Assembly: GCF_015762685.1 (NCBI RefSeq)
Contig: NZ_PEHF01000066.1
Coordinates: 35,182-99,181, forward strand
DNA length: 64,000 nucleotides
DNA from: Candidatus Symbiopectobacterium sp. 'North America'
Lineage (GTDB): Bacteria; Pseudomonadota; Gammaproteobacteria; Enterobacterales; Enterobacteriaceae
Reading direction: 5' to 3'
Below the pieces are notes generated by a model, which searched no databases, was not told the origin of the DNA, and was given only the letters and a program-made list of their open reading frames with translations. Shown in pieces: positions 31,175 to 41,791 of the stretch (position 1 is the stretch's first letter; every line of letters begins with the position of its first letter). Position numbers and translations under genes: made by a program.

Positions 31175-31944
31175 TCACCAGCCAAGTAGATCGACGGGAT
31201 AAAGACGCAAATCCATAATGCGGTCGGGCAATATGGGAGTGAAATAGAGCAGTAACAACAAGAATCCAATAAGGCTCTTAACTGTCAATGCCAACGAAAA
31301 GGCATTCAACTGCGGGGCAAACCGTGCCAGCAATCCTAAAAAAGTTCAGATAACAAAAAAATAATAATCAAAGGGCTCGTAATAATAACGCCATTCTTCA
31401 CTACCACAGCAAGGAACCCGAGAACAGTACGATATGCTAGCATATCCAATTGATAAAGTTGCCATAATTGATAAATTTTCTCGAAAACCTCCAGCATTAA
31501 CAGTAGCCCACCGCTTTGCAGCACAATAACGGCAGCAAAGAGGTTGAAAAAGTTAGCTAGTTCTGAAGTATCCACGCCTGAAAGTGGATCAATGCTACTA
31601 CTCAGGGTTGCACCACGCTGATTATCGATAAAACTGCCCATCGCGTGCATAACCCAACACGGTAAACACAGAAAACCAGCGATGATCAGACCAACAGCTA
31701 ACTCCTTACCAATTAAAATTAAAAACCAGATGTTATCGTACCCAGCTATCGCTTCTCCCGTATGCGGCCACAACACACTGCCCGTGAGCAAGGCAACGGG
31801 TAACCTGATAGCGCCAGTCAACGTATTATTGTTGAAAAAGGGCAACAATATAAACGCAGGCATCAAGCAAGCAGATACCATAGCCATTTCATAAAGCCAG
31901 GTGTGAAGGTCGAAAAAAATTCCAGTAAACATATTGCTTATCAC
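31175..31944 (-). pseudogene. spaR: T3SS export-gate protein SpaR (SctT), frameshifted
   Basis: Integral membrane component of the export gate. From a GTG at 31944 (or ATG 31932) the protein shows several hydrophobic helices and the signature WVMHAMGSFIDNQRGATLSSSIDPLSGVDTSELANF, almost identical to Salmonella SpaR. At LLSELF a T-run (six T, complement of 31338-31343) lacks one base and gives TAG at 31336-31338. The other frame supplies GLLARFAPQLNAFSLALTVKS to the stop at 31175. Corrected length is about 256 residues, the usual size. Confidence 0.88.
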
Positions 31945-32195
31945 GCAAGTGCTATTCTTATTACTTCACGAGCATAATTAAGCATAATATCGCCATACCA
32001 CCCGGAAATAAGAAACAGACACAACGCTACGCTCAATAATTTGACGCCAAAAGGCAATGTCTGTTCTTAACATTGAGTTACTGTCTGGAATAAACCCACC
32101 AACAGCCCCACTACTGTGGCTACGGCAATGGGTAATGCCGACATTGTCAAAATCAGGTAAAGCGCTTTATTGCCTGCGAACGCTATTTCATCCAT
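31941..32195 (-). pseudogene. spaQ: T3SS export-gate protein SpaQ (SctS), interrupted by TAA
   Basis: Two-helix membrane protein of the export gate. From ATG 32195 the frame reads [20 protein letters not shown] and [18 protein letters not shown], then TAA at 32067-32069 (codon 43). It continues in frame EQTLPFGVKLLSVALCLFLIS to a stop at 31941, giving the normal 84 residues if the codon were sense. In relatives the position is Gln in TQLQEQTLPFG, so a CAA-to-TAA change is likely. The second helix is lost. It was too short and interrupted to stand out as a single open frame; I built it by reading the gap between spaP and spaR. Confidence 0.88.
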
Positions 32196-32210
32196 GATGA
32201 CTCTCCACGG

Positions 32211-32873
32211 CTATAACGCCAGTTCCAGGTATTGTGTTACCAACCCTTTGGACAATAGCGTCCATCCGTCTAACACAACAAAGAGTACCAATTTAATGGG
32301 CACTGAAATAGTTACGGGACTCATCATCATACCGAGCGCCAGCAAAATACTGGATACCAGCAAATCGATAACAACGAATGGCAGATAAAGATAGAAACCT
32401 ATCTTGAACGCACTCTTTATCTCGCTTAAGGCATAAGCGGGTAATAATGCCAAGATAGAAGTACGCTCTTCTTCTTGCACTTCACTATCGGAATTATCTC
32501 CACGTTGAAGGTGAGCCCGCTCAAAAAACTGAGCAAATTCAGCATCAGAATACCTCTCAAGATAATCCCGATAACTATCCAGTCCATTCTCAACAAAATG
32601 TAATACCGATTTACTGTCTCTTGTATCGACATTGGCTTGCTGAAATTGCTCATAGCCATTTTTCACCACGGGCAACATGACAAAAAAAGATAAAATCAAC
32701 GCTACGCCATTCAATGTCATATTTGAAGGAACTTGCTGAAGTCCCAATGCATTGCGTACCATCACAAAAACAATGGAAAATTTTATATAACAGGTTCCAC
32801 ATGCGATTAAAAAAGGAAGAAGCGTTGAAAATGCCAGTATCGCAATCAGAGAAATATCATTGCCGTGAGACAT
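32211..32873 (-). CDS. spaP: T3SS export-gate protein SpaP (SctR)
   Basis: Core pentamer of the export gate in the inner membrane, about 220 residues. It contains LLPFLIACGTCYIKFSIVFVMVRNALGLQQVPSNMTLNGVALILS, the SctR/FliP hallmark, and AYALSEIKSAFKIGFYLYLPFVVIDLLVSSILLALGMMMSPVTISVPIKLVLFVVLDGW, also diagnostic. Start probably ATG 32873, inside the spaO 3' end, giving a 17-base overlap. No lesion seen. Its partners SpaQ, SpaR and SpaS are broken, so the gate could not assemble. Confidence 0.95.
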   Translation of the reverse strand: MSHGNDISLIAILAFSTLLPFLIACGTCYIKFSIVFVMVRNALGLQQVPSNMTLNGVALILSFFVMLPVVKNGYEQFQQANVDTRDSKSVLHFVENGLDSYRDYLERYSDAEFAQFFERAHLQRGDNSDSEVQEEERTSILALLPAYALSEIKSAFKIGFYLYLPFVVIDLLVSSILLALGMMMSPVTISVPIKLVLFVVLDGWTLLSKGLVTQYLELAL

Positions 32874-33804
32874 CACCAGCCTCTTGATAAATATCTTTTA
32901 TTTCAATACCCAAACGATCCTCAATCCACACCAACTCACCCTTGGCAACCGGAACACCATTAGCAATAATGGATATATTCTGTTCTGCATCAGGATGACA
33001 TGGAATAACCTGACCTTGATAAAAGGATTCCAATTCCGCAACAGTGAGGGTGCTTTGTTGCAATACTACATTGAGCTTTACTTTAATCTCGTCACGCGAT
33101 CGTACTGGAGTAACAGCTACCTCATTGAGGTGCTTTGACACAGATAATTCATTTTCACTTTCTGACATTGCCGTAACGTCCGTTTCATCAAACATAAATC
33201 CCTCCTCAATTTTGATAAAGCGCCCCAAAACATGGTTTGATGAGGCAACCGTACATTCTTCATGATTTACCAGTATCACATCACCACGCTGAACGCGTTT
33301 GAGCAAAGCCGTAGAGATATGGCTGTAGCCAATCTGAAACTGGATGGATAAAGGCAGAGCGTCTGCCTTCAAATGGCGGATGCCCTCGTCCAACGTGGGG
33401 TGGAAAGGAAAGGTATGCAGCCATACGCGCCCTTGCGATGTCATGCAGGCGTAAGCCTGCGGTGGAACAGATGATGTTTCCACCCGACCTTTGCTTTTCA
33501 AACGTTGATATGCGAGGTCTTTCGGTAACCCATCAATAGGCCGTACACAATTGATGAACAGGGTCTCCAACTGATCTGGCGACCACGATGCACTCGACAA
33601 TGCTGCGCTTTGAGGCACTCGGTGGCAAAACCATCTCTCCAGATCGATAATGCCCTCCCATCCCGTATCTGCAATAAAATGCAGCAGGTGATTGCCTGGC
33701 ACCAGGCGCTGGCATACGTCAAAGCCTTGGTTTTGCCAGATTTTCACTCTGCGACGCTCGGAGAGTTCGCGCTTTGAATAGCCGCGTAGGTGTTGACCAA
33801 TCAC
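32857..33804 (-). CDS. spaO: T3SS sorting-platform protein SpaO (SctQ)
   Basis: Forms the cytosolic pods that sort export substrates. It is 315 residues from a GTG at 33804 that overlaps the spaN stop. The C-terminal SpoA domains are evident: KVKLNVVLQQSTLTVAELESFYQGQVIPC and a final ISIIANGVPVAKGELVWIEDRLGIEIKDI, matching the FliN/SctQ surface-presentation fold. An internal start for a short SpaO-C product, as in Salmonella, may exist but was not resolved. Open over its full length. Confidence 0.9.
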   Translation of the reverse strand: MIGQHLRGYSKRELSERRRVKIWQNQGFDVCQRLVPGNHLLHFIADTGWEGIIDLERWFCHRVPQSAALSSASWSPDQLETLFINCVRPIDGLPKDLAYQRLKSKGRVETSSVPPQAYACMTSQGRVWLHTFPFHPTLDEGIRHLKADALPLSIQFQIGYSHISTALLKRVQRGDVILVNHEECTVASSNHVLGRFIKIEEGFMFDETDVTAMSESENELSVSKHLNEVAVTPVRSRDEIKVKLNVVLQQSTLTVAELESFYQGQVIPCHPDAEQNISIIANGVPVAKGELVWIEDRLGIEIKDIYQEAGDVSRQ

Positions 33805-34759
33805 GCATTTTCCTCATCGGCAAATGTGTTGTGCTCTTTCTTTGGCTGCTCATCTTCCTCAGAAAACACCCATTCCGGATCGCCTTGCCCCTGCCCCTCA
33901 TAATCCGCTAAGCGTTGATGAACCAACGGATCAGAAACCTGCAACACATGCGGTGCCTTGGCGTGCGCGCCTATCAGCACATTGACCTGATGGCCATCCC
34001 CCCAATCCGAAAAGCGGTACAGCAATTGGTTCTCTGACGCCGTTTCATTTAAGGCGGCATTACCGATGTTTCTGAGTATTGCCTCAGAGGGAAGTGGCTG
34101 CCGGCCCGCCCCTGCGAACGCGTTATCCGCACCACGCGCCGCTGTCTCATCCGAGAACGTGCGATGTTGCACATCACTAGATAGCGGAATGGCAGAGGGT
34201 GAGTGCTCACTTTCAGCCTTGGGGGCAGGCGTTTCTGAAGATATGCGCGTAGAGGGCAAAACAGCCGTATCTGCTACCTGACTGACTATCACGTGGGAAA
34301 GTGGTGTATCACGACGCTTCGGAAGTGCAATGGCAGCAGACTGACCATGCAACCCACCGACTATCGCCACCTTTTCCCCTGCACTGGCAGAAAAGACGGA
34401 TAAATCATGGTGTGGGGCTGTTTTACTCCTTGGTACACCCTTACCGAACGCTATCTCAGTCGCGCTGATATTTACGGTCTTGCTCACCTCGGTGCGCGTT
34501 TCTGACTGCGTGGACAGAGTGACTTTTCCTCGTCCGCTTTCTCTCCATTTGCCCAGGCTGGCATGCAGTTCCGGTAGCGCTGCGGTTAGCGAAGCGTGAG
34601 AAAACGCTACAGGGGATAAGGCACCTTCCTCGTGTCCTTTCTTCACCTGTTTTGCTTTATGGCATTTAAAACAATGTGTTCTAAACTTTGTGTCGCATTT
34701 TCTCCCATACTGGGATTACTGCCAGAAAAAATGGCTTTCACTCCATTTAACGTCGCCAT
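33801..34759 (-). pseudogene. spaN: T3SS needle-length regulator SpaN/InvJ, frameshifted
   Basis: Secreted protein that controls the needle length and substrate switching. ATG 34759 gives MATLNGVKAIFSGSNPS...VLNAIKQNR, then a TGA. The next frame (KQVKKGHEEGALSPVAFSHAS) continues for 280 codons with a Pro/Ser/Thr-rich middle and the conserved C-terminal domain LLYRFSDWGDGHQVNVLIGAHAKAPHVLQVSDPLVHQRLADY. The shift lies near 34650 and fits either a five-base insertion or a one-base deletion. Corrected length is about 318 residues (InvJ 336). The N-terminal secretion signal is cut from the body. Confidence 0.82.
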
Positions 34760-35179
34760 GATATTCTTTCCTCTATCTCGTTATCTTCAATTTTGGCATC
34801 TCTGATACGCTTATTTTTTCGAACCTGGTGTTGTAGCGATTCATACTTCTTTATCTTTCTATCAAGCAGCTTCCTTTTTTCGAATATCGCTAGACGCTCC
34901 TGTTCACACTTTTCCTGTTCGAGGATTTTTTGAGATTTTTGAACTTTGATGTCCGCCAACTTCTTCTTGAGTGCACCCTGTCGCCGTTGTATTGCAAAGA
35001 TTTTCGCTTTATTGGTTTCGCCTCCGGGATACAAACTTCGGCTAAGCATCTCAATAGCTGAAATCTCTTTTTCGAAGTTGTCTATCTGGGTAATTAATGT
35101 GTTGTGCTCACTTTTTTCTATTGAGCAGAACATCATTACGTTGAATTTTTAAGGCAACATGCCCAACCAACGTTTTCAT
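34747..35179 (-). pseudogene. spaM: T3SS central stalk protein SpaM/InvI (SctO), frameshifted
   Basis: Coiled-coil stalk (FliJ/ATPase gamma type) that couples the ATPase to the export gate. ATG 35179 gives MKTLVGHVALKIQRNDVLLN, then a six-base A/T run (35112-35117) with one base too many. The other frame carries SEHNTLITQIDNFEKEISAIEMLSRSLY and two long charged helices (LADIKVQKSQKILEQEKCEQERLAIFEKRKLLDRKIKKYESLQHQV). Corrected length is about 144 residues (InvI 147). The Shigella homologue spa13 is known to depend on transcriptional slippage in a homopolymer, so expression cannot be excluded; six residues in the run is short for that. Confidence 0.78.
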
Positions 35180-35180
35180 C

Positions 35181-36472
35181 TCACGAAGCATGACGTTTCA
35201 TCTCATCGGTTATCGTATTGAAATCGGCGTGTTCATCGACACGTTGTTTTAACCAGGCAAACAAACGATCGCGTTTATTCATCGCACAGTCGTTCTCTTC
35301 ATTTTCGCCCGTCTGATATTCCTCCAGATCGACAAAGAGTTGCAGCTCATCAATTTTTGCTAAAACGCGGCGTAGTTCGCCCGCGTAGTGAAGATGTTCA
35401 CTGTCACAAACCTGGCTAGCAACGCGACTAACACTGTTCAGCACATCAATCGCCGGGTAGTGATTTTGGCCTCCAATTTACGACTCAGATAGATATGACC
35501 ATCGAGAATTGAGCGAATTTCTTCCGCGATGGGATCCGGCTCATCATCACTTTCCAAAAGAATGGTGTAATAGGCCGTGATACTTCCCGTTTGGGTGACG
35601 CCCGGACGTTCCAATAGCTTGGGCAAGGCATCAAATACCGAGGCAGGATAACCACGTCGAGCCGGTGACTCCCCCGTTGCCAGCACCACATCGCGTAGTG
35701 CCCTGGCATAACGCGTAATCGAATCAAGGAAGAGCACGACATTCATGCCTGCATCACGAAAATATTCAGCAACCGTGGTTGCAACCTGCGCGGCATTGCA
35801 CCGATTCAACGATGAATAATCTGAAGTCGCGTAAACCAAAATACACTGGCTCTGACGATCGGACTGACGCAATGCTTCAATGAACTCCGTCACTTCACGC
35901 CCACGCTCACCGACAAGCGCAATCACAAAAACATCGGCCTGTGATTGCTCGATAAGCATGTGCATCAAGGTCGTTTTCCCACACCCTGCCGATGCAAAAA
36001 TCCCCATGCGCTGACCCACGCCGCAAGTAATCAGCCCATCAATGGGTCGGATTCCGGTCAAAAACGGCTGCCGGATACCCACCCGATCCTGATACAGTGG
36101 TGGGGGCGCATCTATCGTGCGGCGCTGCCAGGCAAATCCTCGCTCTTCTCCCGCTAATCGCTCCACAACTTCACCAAACGGGTTCAGCACACAACCCAGC
36201 AGGTCGTGACTCAGTACTACCGACAGCCCTGTCCCTGTAGGACAAATTACCGCCTCTCGCGACAAACCTTGCGCATTGCCTATCAAACTCAGCACTGTCG
36301 TATCGCCATGAAACCCCAATACCTGAGCGCGGGCCAGGATCTCTGGCTGGCTCCAGCCTTGGCGAACTTCGCAGACTTCCCCGACAGTCACACCGGGTAA
36401 TCGCGCTTCAATGATGGAGCCAGACAGGTGCAAAGGATGTGCCTGTTGACGTAAGAGCTGTCGGTTCGCCAT
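35181..36472 (-). pseudogene. invC: T3SS ATPase InvC (SctN), frameshifted
   Basis: Cytosolic hexameric ATPase that unfolds substrates. From ATG 36472 it contains Walker [25 protein letters not shown], Walker [18 protein letters not shown] and [17 protein letters not shown]. Near 35465, after SRKLEAK, a missing base in an A run ([15 protein letters not shown] expected) leads to a stop at 35438. The other frame supplies [16 protein letters not shown] and the C-terminal stalk-binding domain to 35181. Corrected length is about 430 residues, exactly the family size. The truncated protein lacks the C-terminal domain. The start overlaps the invB stop (TAATG). Confidence 0.9.
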
Positions 36473-36873
36473 TAGCGAATCACTCCCAAAAAAGCTTCTT
36501 GCAATTGGAAAAACTCGTCCATTGCATCTGCAAAGCAAGCACCGTCAGTCAGATAGTAAGGATGTACCAACCCTTTTAATTCGATGGTGTCATTGTTAAT
36601 GGCAATCTGTAATTGCCCAGTCATCGCAAAATGGCACCCTTCCATAATTTTTTCCTGGATTTGGGCTGATTTATGCTGCAATAACCCGGGGGTGTTTTCG
36701 CTGAGCTGCGACCAGATCCATATCTGCTCATCAACATTGCTGATTAACAAACTGGGATAATTTTCAAAATCGAGCGCAATGGTTGAATGACCATCAAAAT
36801 CACTCAGAATGAATTTATCTACCCCACTATACAGTAGCGCATCACGAACCAATTTTACAATATCAACATACAT
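36472..36873 (-). CDS. invB: T3SS chaperone InvB/Spa15
   Basis: Class IB effector chaperone, 133 residues. The acidic small alpha/beta fold is recognisable from [48 protein letters not shown] and the final [18 protein letters not shown] helix. In Salmonella it serves SipA, SopA and SopE. It follows invA by 17 bases and overlaps invC by one base, the normal gene order. Intact. Confidence 0.88.
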   Translation of the reverse strand: MYVDIVKLVRDALLYSGVDKFILSDFDGHSTIALDFENYPSLLISNVDEQIWIWSQLSENTPGLLQHKSAQIQEKIMEGCHFAMTGQLQIAINNDTIELKGLVHPYYLTDGACFADAMDEFFQLQEAFLGVIR

Positions 36874-36889
36874 TTCAGTTCTTCCTTAA

Positions 36890-38950
36890 TTAAATGGTTT
36901 TCACCACATTGATTGATACAGTATCGGTTATTTCACTGAACGATATAACTTCAAGATCTTTAAAGCGTGACTCGAGAAAACGCTTTAAGAAACGGCGTAT
37001 ATCCACCGAGGAGAGCACAACTAAATCTTTACAAGACATCGCGACACTCTCCATGGCCAGTGCAAACCGATCAATCAACTCATCTGCCACAACAGGTTCA
37101 AGATGAAGGAACACACCAGTTGAGGTATTTCTAATACTCTGACGAATCTGGTCTTCGAACTCTGCGGATAACATAATCACGCGAAGCGAATTTTCCACAG
37201 AGAATTTATGGCAAATATAACGTGAGAGTGCGCCACGAACATGTTCTACCAAGGAAATAACTTCCTTTTCACGCGGTGCCCATTGAGCAAGGGCTTCCAT
37301 AATTAACTGCATATTACGCACCGAAATACGCTCACTCAAAAGACGCTGTAATACTTCAGAAATTCGCTGAATAGTGGCATGACGCATAACTTCTTTCATC
37401 AGGTCAGGGTATTTCTCTTCAATTTTTTCGAGAATATGCTTTATTTCCTGAACACCGAAATATTCGTTAACATGACGAATCAACACGGCTGCCAAGGTGT
37501 AATACATTTCATCAATACCACTACGCAACTGATACCCTAGCGCCGCAACAGACTCTCGCTGTTCTTCGGCAATCCATTGCATGTTCTCAATGGTAGACAC
37601 CGATATCCCAAGATGTAGCAGTTCGTCAGAACCGTTAACAACGCGGTATTCATTGAATTTTATTTGAAAACGCTCTGCGCTCATTTCATTGATTAACACA
37701 GAGACGGTCTCAGGCTCTATGTGCTCGGACGCTCTCACCGTTATTTCCGGCAGGTTTATCCCATAGTCAATAAAGAATTGGCTGCGAAAACGTTCAGTAA
37801 TATTCGCCTTTACCAGCATCTGTTCATCGCTTTTGTTAACGACAAGAATCAAGGGCACCGTTTCTGCTGAAACATTATTCAGATTGTTAATGATACCCAG
37901 TGAGCTTTCCGCTTCGGCTAACACATCCCCTTCATAAGGTTGATGTGACGTTGCCCCCTCAAGAGCGATCTGTGCCTTCTTGTTTTTCCAACGTTGATAA
38001 CCGTAAAGTCCGGCGAGCAGCAATGCCAAAATCATAAAGACAGAAAAGGGGAATCCTGGCAGGCTGCTGATGCCCAAGGCAATAATCGCCGCAATCACCA
38101 GTACTGAGGGGTTGGTGAACAGTTGATCAACAATGGTGCACCCCATGTTGTCACCATCACCATTGACACGTGTCACAATGAAACCCGCGCCAATGGCGAT
38201 CAACAGAGCCGGGATTTGAGCAACCAGACCATCACCTACCGTCAACATCGTATAGGTAGAGAGCGCGGTTGACATATCCATGCCATTAATGGATACCCCG
38301 ACGCTGATGCCACCAATGAAGTTGATGAAGATGACGATAATTCCGGCAATCGCATCGCCCTTGATAAACTTCATCGCACCATCAAACGAGCCATAGAGTT
38401 GGCTTTCACGCTCGACCACACTGCGCCGTGACATGGCATCTTCAGCGTCGATGGAACCCGCGCGTAAATCCGCATCAATGCTCATTTGCTTGCCAGGCAT
38501 GCCATCCAAAGAGAAGCGTGCTGCCACTTCAGCGACGCGTTCAGCACCTTTGGTTATGACTGACCATAAATTGCACGATGGTGACTATCGCAAAAATCAC
38601 AAACCCACAAACCCAACGATCAGGCTTTCCCCAATAACGAACTCACCGAACGTGGAAATGATGTCACTGGCATCTGCATCGTTTAATATCAGGCGACTGG
38701 TACTCACTGATAGCGCTAATCGAAACAACGTCGTAATCAACAACACAGAGGGAAATATTGAAAAAATCAGTATTTTATCAATATAAAATGACGCTAAAAA
38801 AACCAGAATGGACAAAACAATGTTTAACCCAATCAAGAAATCGAACAAATAGGTTGGCAGAGGAATAACCAACATAGAAATGATCACAACAATCAATATA
38901 AGAATAAAGAGTTCCGGATGGTTCCTTACCCGATTTAAAAAGTCAATCAT
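36890..38950 (-). pseudogene. invA: T3SS export-gate protein InvA (SctV), disrupted by two tandem duplications
   Basis: Nonameric export-gate protein. The N-terminal helices (MIDFLNRVRNHPELFILILI, LLITTLFRLALSVSTSRLIL) run to GESLIVGFV. There an eight-base tandem duplication (38598-38613) shifts the frame into TGA at 38597-38599. A four-base tandem duplication of GTCA (38557-38564) restores the original phase, and the rest continues as ITKGAERVAEVAARFSLDGMPGKQMSIDADL to the cytosolic ring domain and FSEITDTVSINVVKTI. Removing both duplicated copies gives the exact InvA sequence VGFVIFAIVTIVQFMVITKG. The net +12 bases would be harmless but for the TGA between them. Confidence 0.93.
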
Positions 38951-39066
38951 CCTATCAACCTGTTTTATTCAACTTATGTATAGAAATTACTGTGCTGTTT
39001 TCCGCTGTTCAATTCGTTCGTGGTATAATGCTATATTGAGTCTTTCTTCAAAATACATCAATAATT

Positions 39067-40115
39067 TTATTCTTTCTTCCTCTGAAAAAAAACTTCATGA
39101 GGTAATTTTTTGCAATAGTAGTAAATCATTTGTAAAACTACCGCTCGATTTTTATTTTCCGCAAAACGTAAATGGTGACCTACTATTTGCGAAAGCAACA
39201 TATCCACATCATCGGAGTGTTCGATCATGCCGAAGAGCAATAGCAGCCAGGTCTCTTCTTTTTCATAAACATCGCGAATAAGGGGGTTCTTGAGTAACCC
39301 CTGCACAAACAAAATATCACTCGATCGAATGCGCTTAATTTGCTTTATTCTTTCCTGAAGAAAGAAAAACTCCGAGTGACTACAGCTGGGATCAGCCGCG
39401 TCAATATCTGCCAACAGCGCATCTTCCATAAACGTGGTCAGGATCCCGCGATTTTCAACGCCATAGGTCGATATCCACGTTTGGTACTGCATCAGGTCCG
39501 TATCATCATTGGCTAAAAAGCTTCGATAGCTCTCACGCAGTAATGTGGGAGTCATCTTGAGCGTCGAGCCTAATAACCGAGCCTTTAACGCAACATTAAT
39601 TCCGGCTTTTAAGCGCTTGGGGTCCGCTTCTTTTTCAACTTGGGACAGCAGCGCTTTGAGACGTTTCCGGCGTATCTCATCCAGATTTCGTCGATACAAC
39701 AACTCGCGTAAAACCATCACCAGATCGCTCTCATCTGGGAACAATGCGCGCCTGTTGTAAAAAACGCGTAATAGCCGCCCCCTTCTTTCCCATTCAGGGC
39801 TTGAATCAGCTTGCTCACCTTCGGCTGAGCATCATCATCTAACACGCGCTCAAAGCTGCTTTCTTCCATTGCGCTTGATTTCTTTTCATATTCCCTGCGC
39901 TGGCGAAAACGTCCCGCTACCGCAGACATATCATCCGCAGCGTTATACAACTTCTGTGCTCTGGCTGCGGGAGAAAGATCTTCCATATCCTGCATTTCAT
40001 CGCCAGATGAAACATTATTCTGTTCAGCAGAAACGTTTTTTTCTGCATTCTGCTTCTCTCGTCGAGCCATCTGAAGCTGGAGAGAAGAGCTACCAGACCC
40101 AACGCTTATCGCCAT
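39067..40115 (-). pseudogene. invE: T3SS gatekeeper InvE (SctW), frameshifted
   Basis: Controls ordered secretion of translocators before effectors. ATG 40115 gives MAISVGSGSSSLQLQMARRE and RAQKLYNAADDMSAVAGRFRQRREYEKK. An indel in a T6 run near 39768 then sends the frame to a stop at 39717; a second shift may lie at about 39745. The body continues from LFPDESDLVMVLRELLYRRNLDEIRRKRL through AGINVALKARLLGSTLKMTPTLLRESYRSFL to 39067. Corrected length is about 349 residues (Salmonella 372). The gene overlaps invG by ten bases. Confidence 0.85.
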
Positions 40116-41787
40116 TTTTGGCTGTCCAAATAATTGGTCATCCAGTTTTGCAATTGATCGTTACCCAGATCTTTGCGTATATCGTTAATCATCGTGTGTG
40201 CATCCGGTGATAACGGTGCATCAATCTCTCTTGGCTGAATCAGGAATACCCGAACCATGCTTGATTCTCGGTCGCGAGAATATTGGAACAGTTTGCCAAG
40301 CAGGGGAATGTCACCTAGTAAGGGGATTTTCCCTTCCACGGTGCTTCTTTCATCATGGATATACCCACCAATCAACAAGCTTTTTCCTTTCGGTACGCGG
40401 GCGATGGTGCTGATATTGGTTCTGCCGACTTCAGGTAACGTGGAATCGTTAGTTTTTGTTGTATCAAACTGGTTACCATCTTCAACGTTCAGCATCATTT
40501 CAATTTCCCCGTTCGCGGTAAAACGAGGAAGTACACTGACCAAGGTACCGTAGGTGACGTTTTCTAACTGGGCGGTGCGCTCACCCACCAGGCTGGCATA
40601 GAAGGTTCGGCTGTTGTCAAAAATGGCCGGAATATTTTCCTGGGTCAGCAGCATGGGGCGGGAAACAATGTTGGCTTTTTTCTTTTCACTCAATGCCAAT
40701 GCCGTAACCATAAAGCTGGCGCCATCAATGGTGCTCGTGCCGCCGTTAAGCGAAATACCCAGATTGCCTCCGACATTCAGATTGCCGCTCCACTGAACGC
40801 CAAGATTGTCGAAAGCTTCTTTTTGTAAATCCACAATCCAAACAGAAAGTTCAATATGCTGCTTGGCGACATCCAAGGTTTTCGCCAGATTACGAATATA
40901 TTCAAACTGCTCAGGGCTTCCTCGCACCAGAAGGCTATTGGTTCCCGGCTCGGCAATAACACTCACTTCACTGGCGTCGCGTGCAATATTCGCTGCTGCC
41001 ATCGCATCTTCATGCGCATAGCTGTCAAGCAAATTCTGCGGCAGATCGAAAGTATCCAGCTCGGCTTTGACCTGTTTACGCGGCACCACCTGTATACTTC
41101 TCCCTGCCGTCGGTCCGGTACTGATAATTTTATTTATCACCGTCTAAATGCCTGGAATGACGATTTTTTCATCGCGGTATTTAAAGGAGCGGTCTTCAAC
41201 AAAAGTGTTGTGTAGCTGAATCACGGCAATGCTCTCTCGCCCGTCGAAGGTATCATTTTTTTGATCGAGATATTTCGCCGTACTCGTGATCAGATCGACA
41301 TAGATTGGTGGGCCAGACACATAAAAAGTGGAATTGCGATTATCCGAACGCAGAGGAAAGCGAGGATCGTGCAAACCAGAATTCTTCAAAAAGCTTTCAA
41401 CCGTGCTGAATGAAGTATTACGCAAAACGATAACTGCATTACGCATTTCGGTTGCGTCATAGACATAAATCGCCTGGCCATCACTGTACCAAATCAGTTC
41501 AAGCTGCTCGGAACCGATACCTGCACATCCTACGGACGGCTCAGATCAAACTCACCGGTGACTTTTTTACGTGCCGCTAGCTTACTTAAAATCACGGGTT
41601 TCCTCATGGCAGCAGAGATAGCATCAAAAATGCCATTCACACTCTCCTGCCGGGCCATATATCCGCTTCCCTGGCGAGAAGATTGATTATTCTCATTTAC
41701 TGTTTCTGCAAATGCCTGTATTGGTATTAGTACAAACAGCAATATGGCTATTGATGCCCGTATTTTTTTCGAAAAATCTGTACTCAT
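40106..41787 (-). pseudogene. invG: T3SS outer-membrane secretin InvG (SctC), broken at three points
   Basis: Outer-membrane secretin ring. ATG 41787 gives a signal peptide (IAILLFVLIPIQAFAETV) and ARQESVNGIFDAISAAMRKPVILSKLAARKKVTGEF. Then come TAG at 41530-41532, a frameshift (LELIWYSDGQAIYVYDATEMRNAVIVLRNTSF is in another frame) and TAG at 41144-41146. From 41140 to 40106 the secretin core is open: PGTNSLLVRGSPEQFEYIRNLAKTLDVAKQHIEL, GSFMVTALALSEKKKANIVSRPMLLTQENIPAIFDNSRTFY-like segments and KGKSLLIGGYIHDE. With three lesions it cannot form a secretin. Confidence 0.9.
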
Positions 41788-41791
41788 CTTT

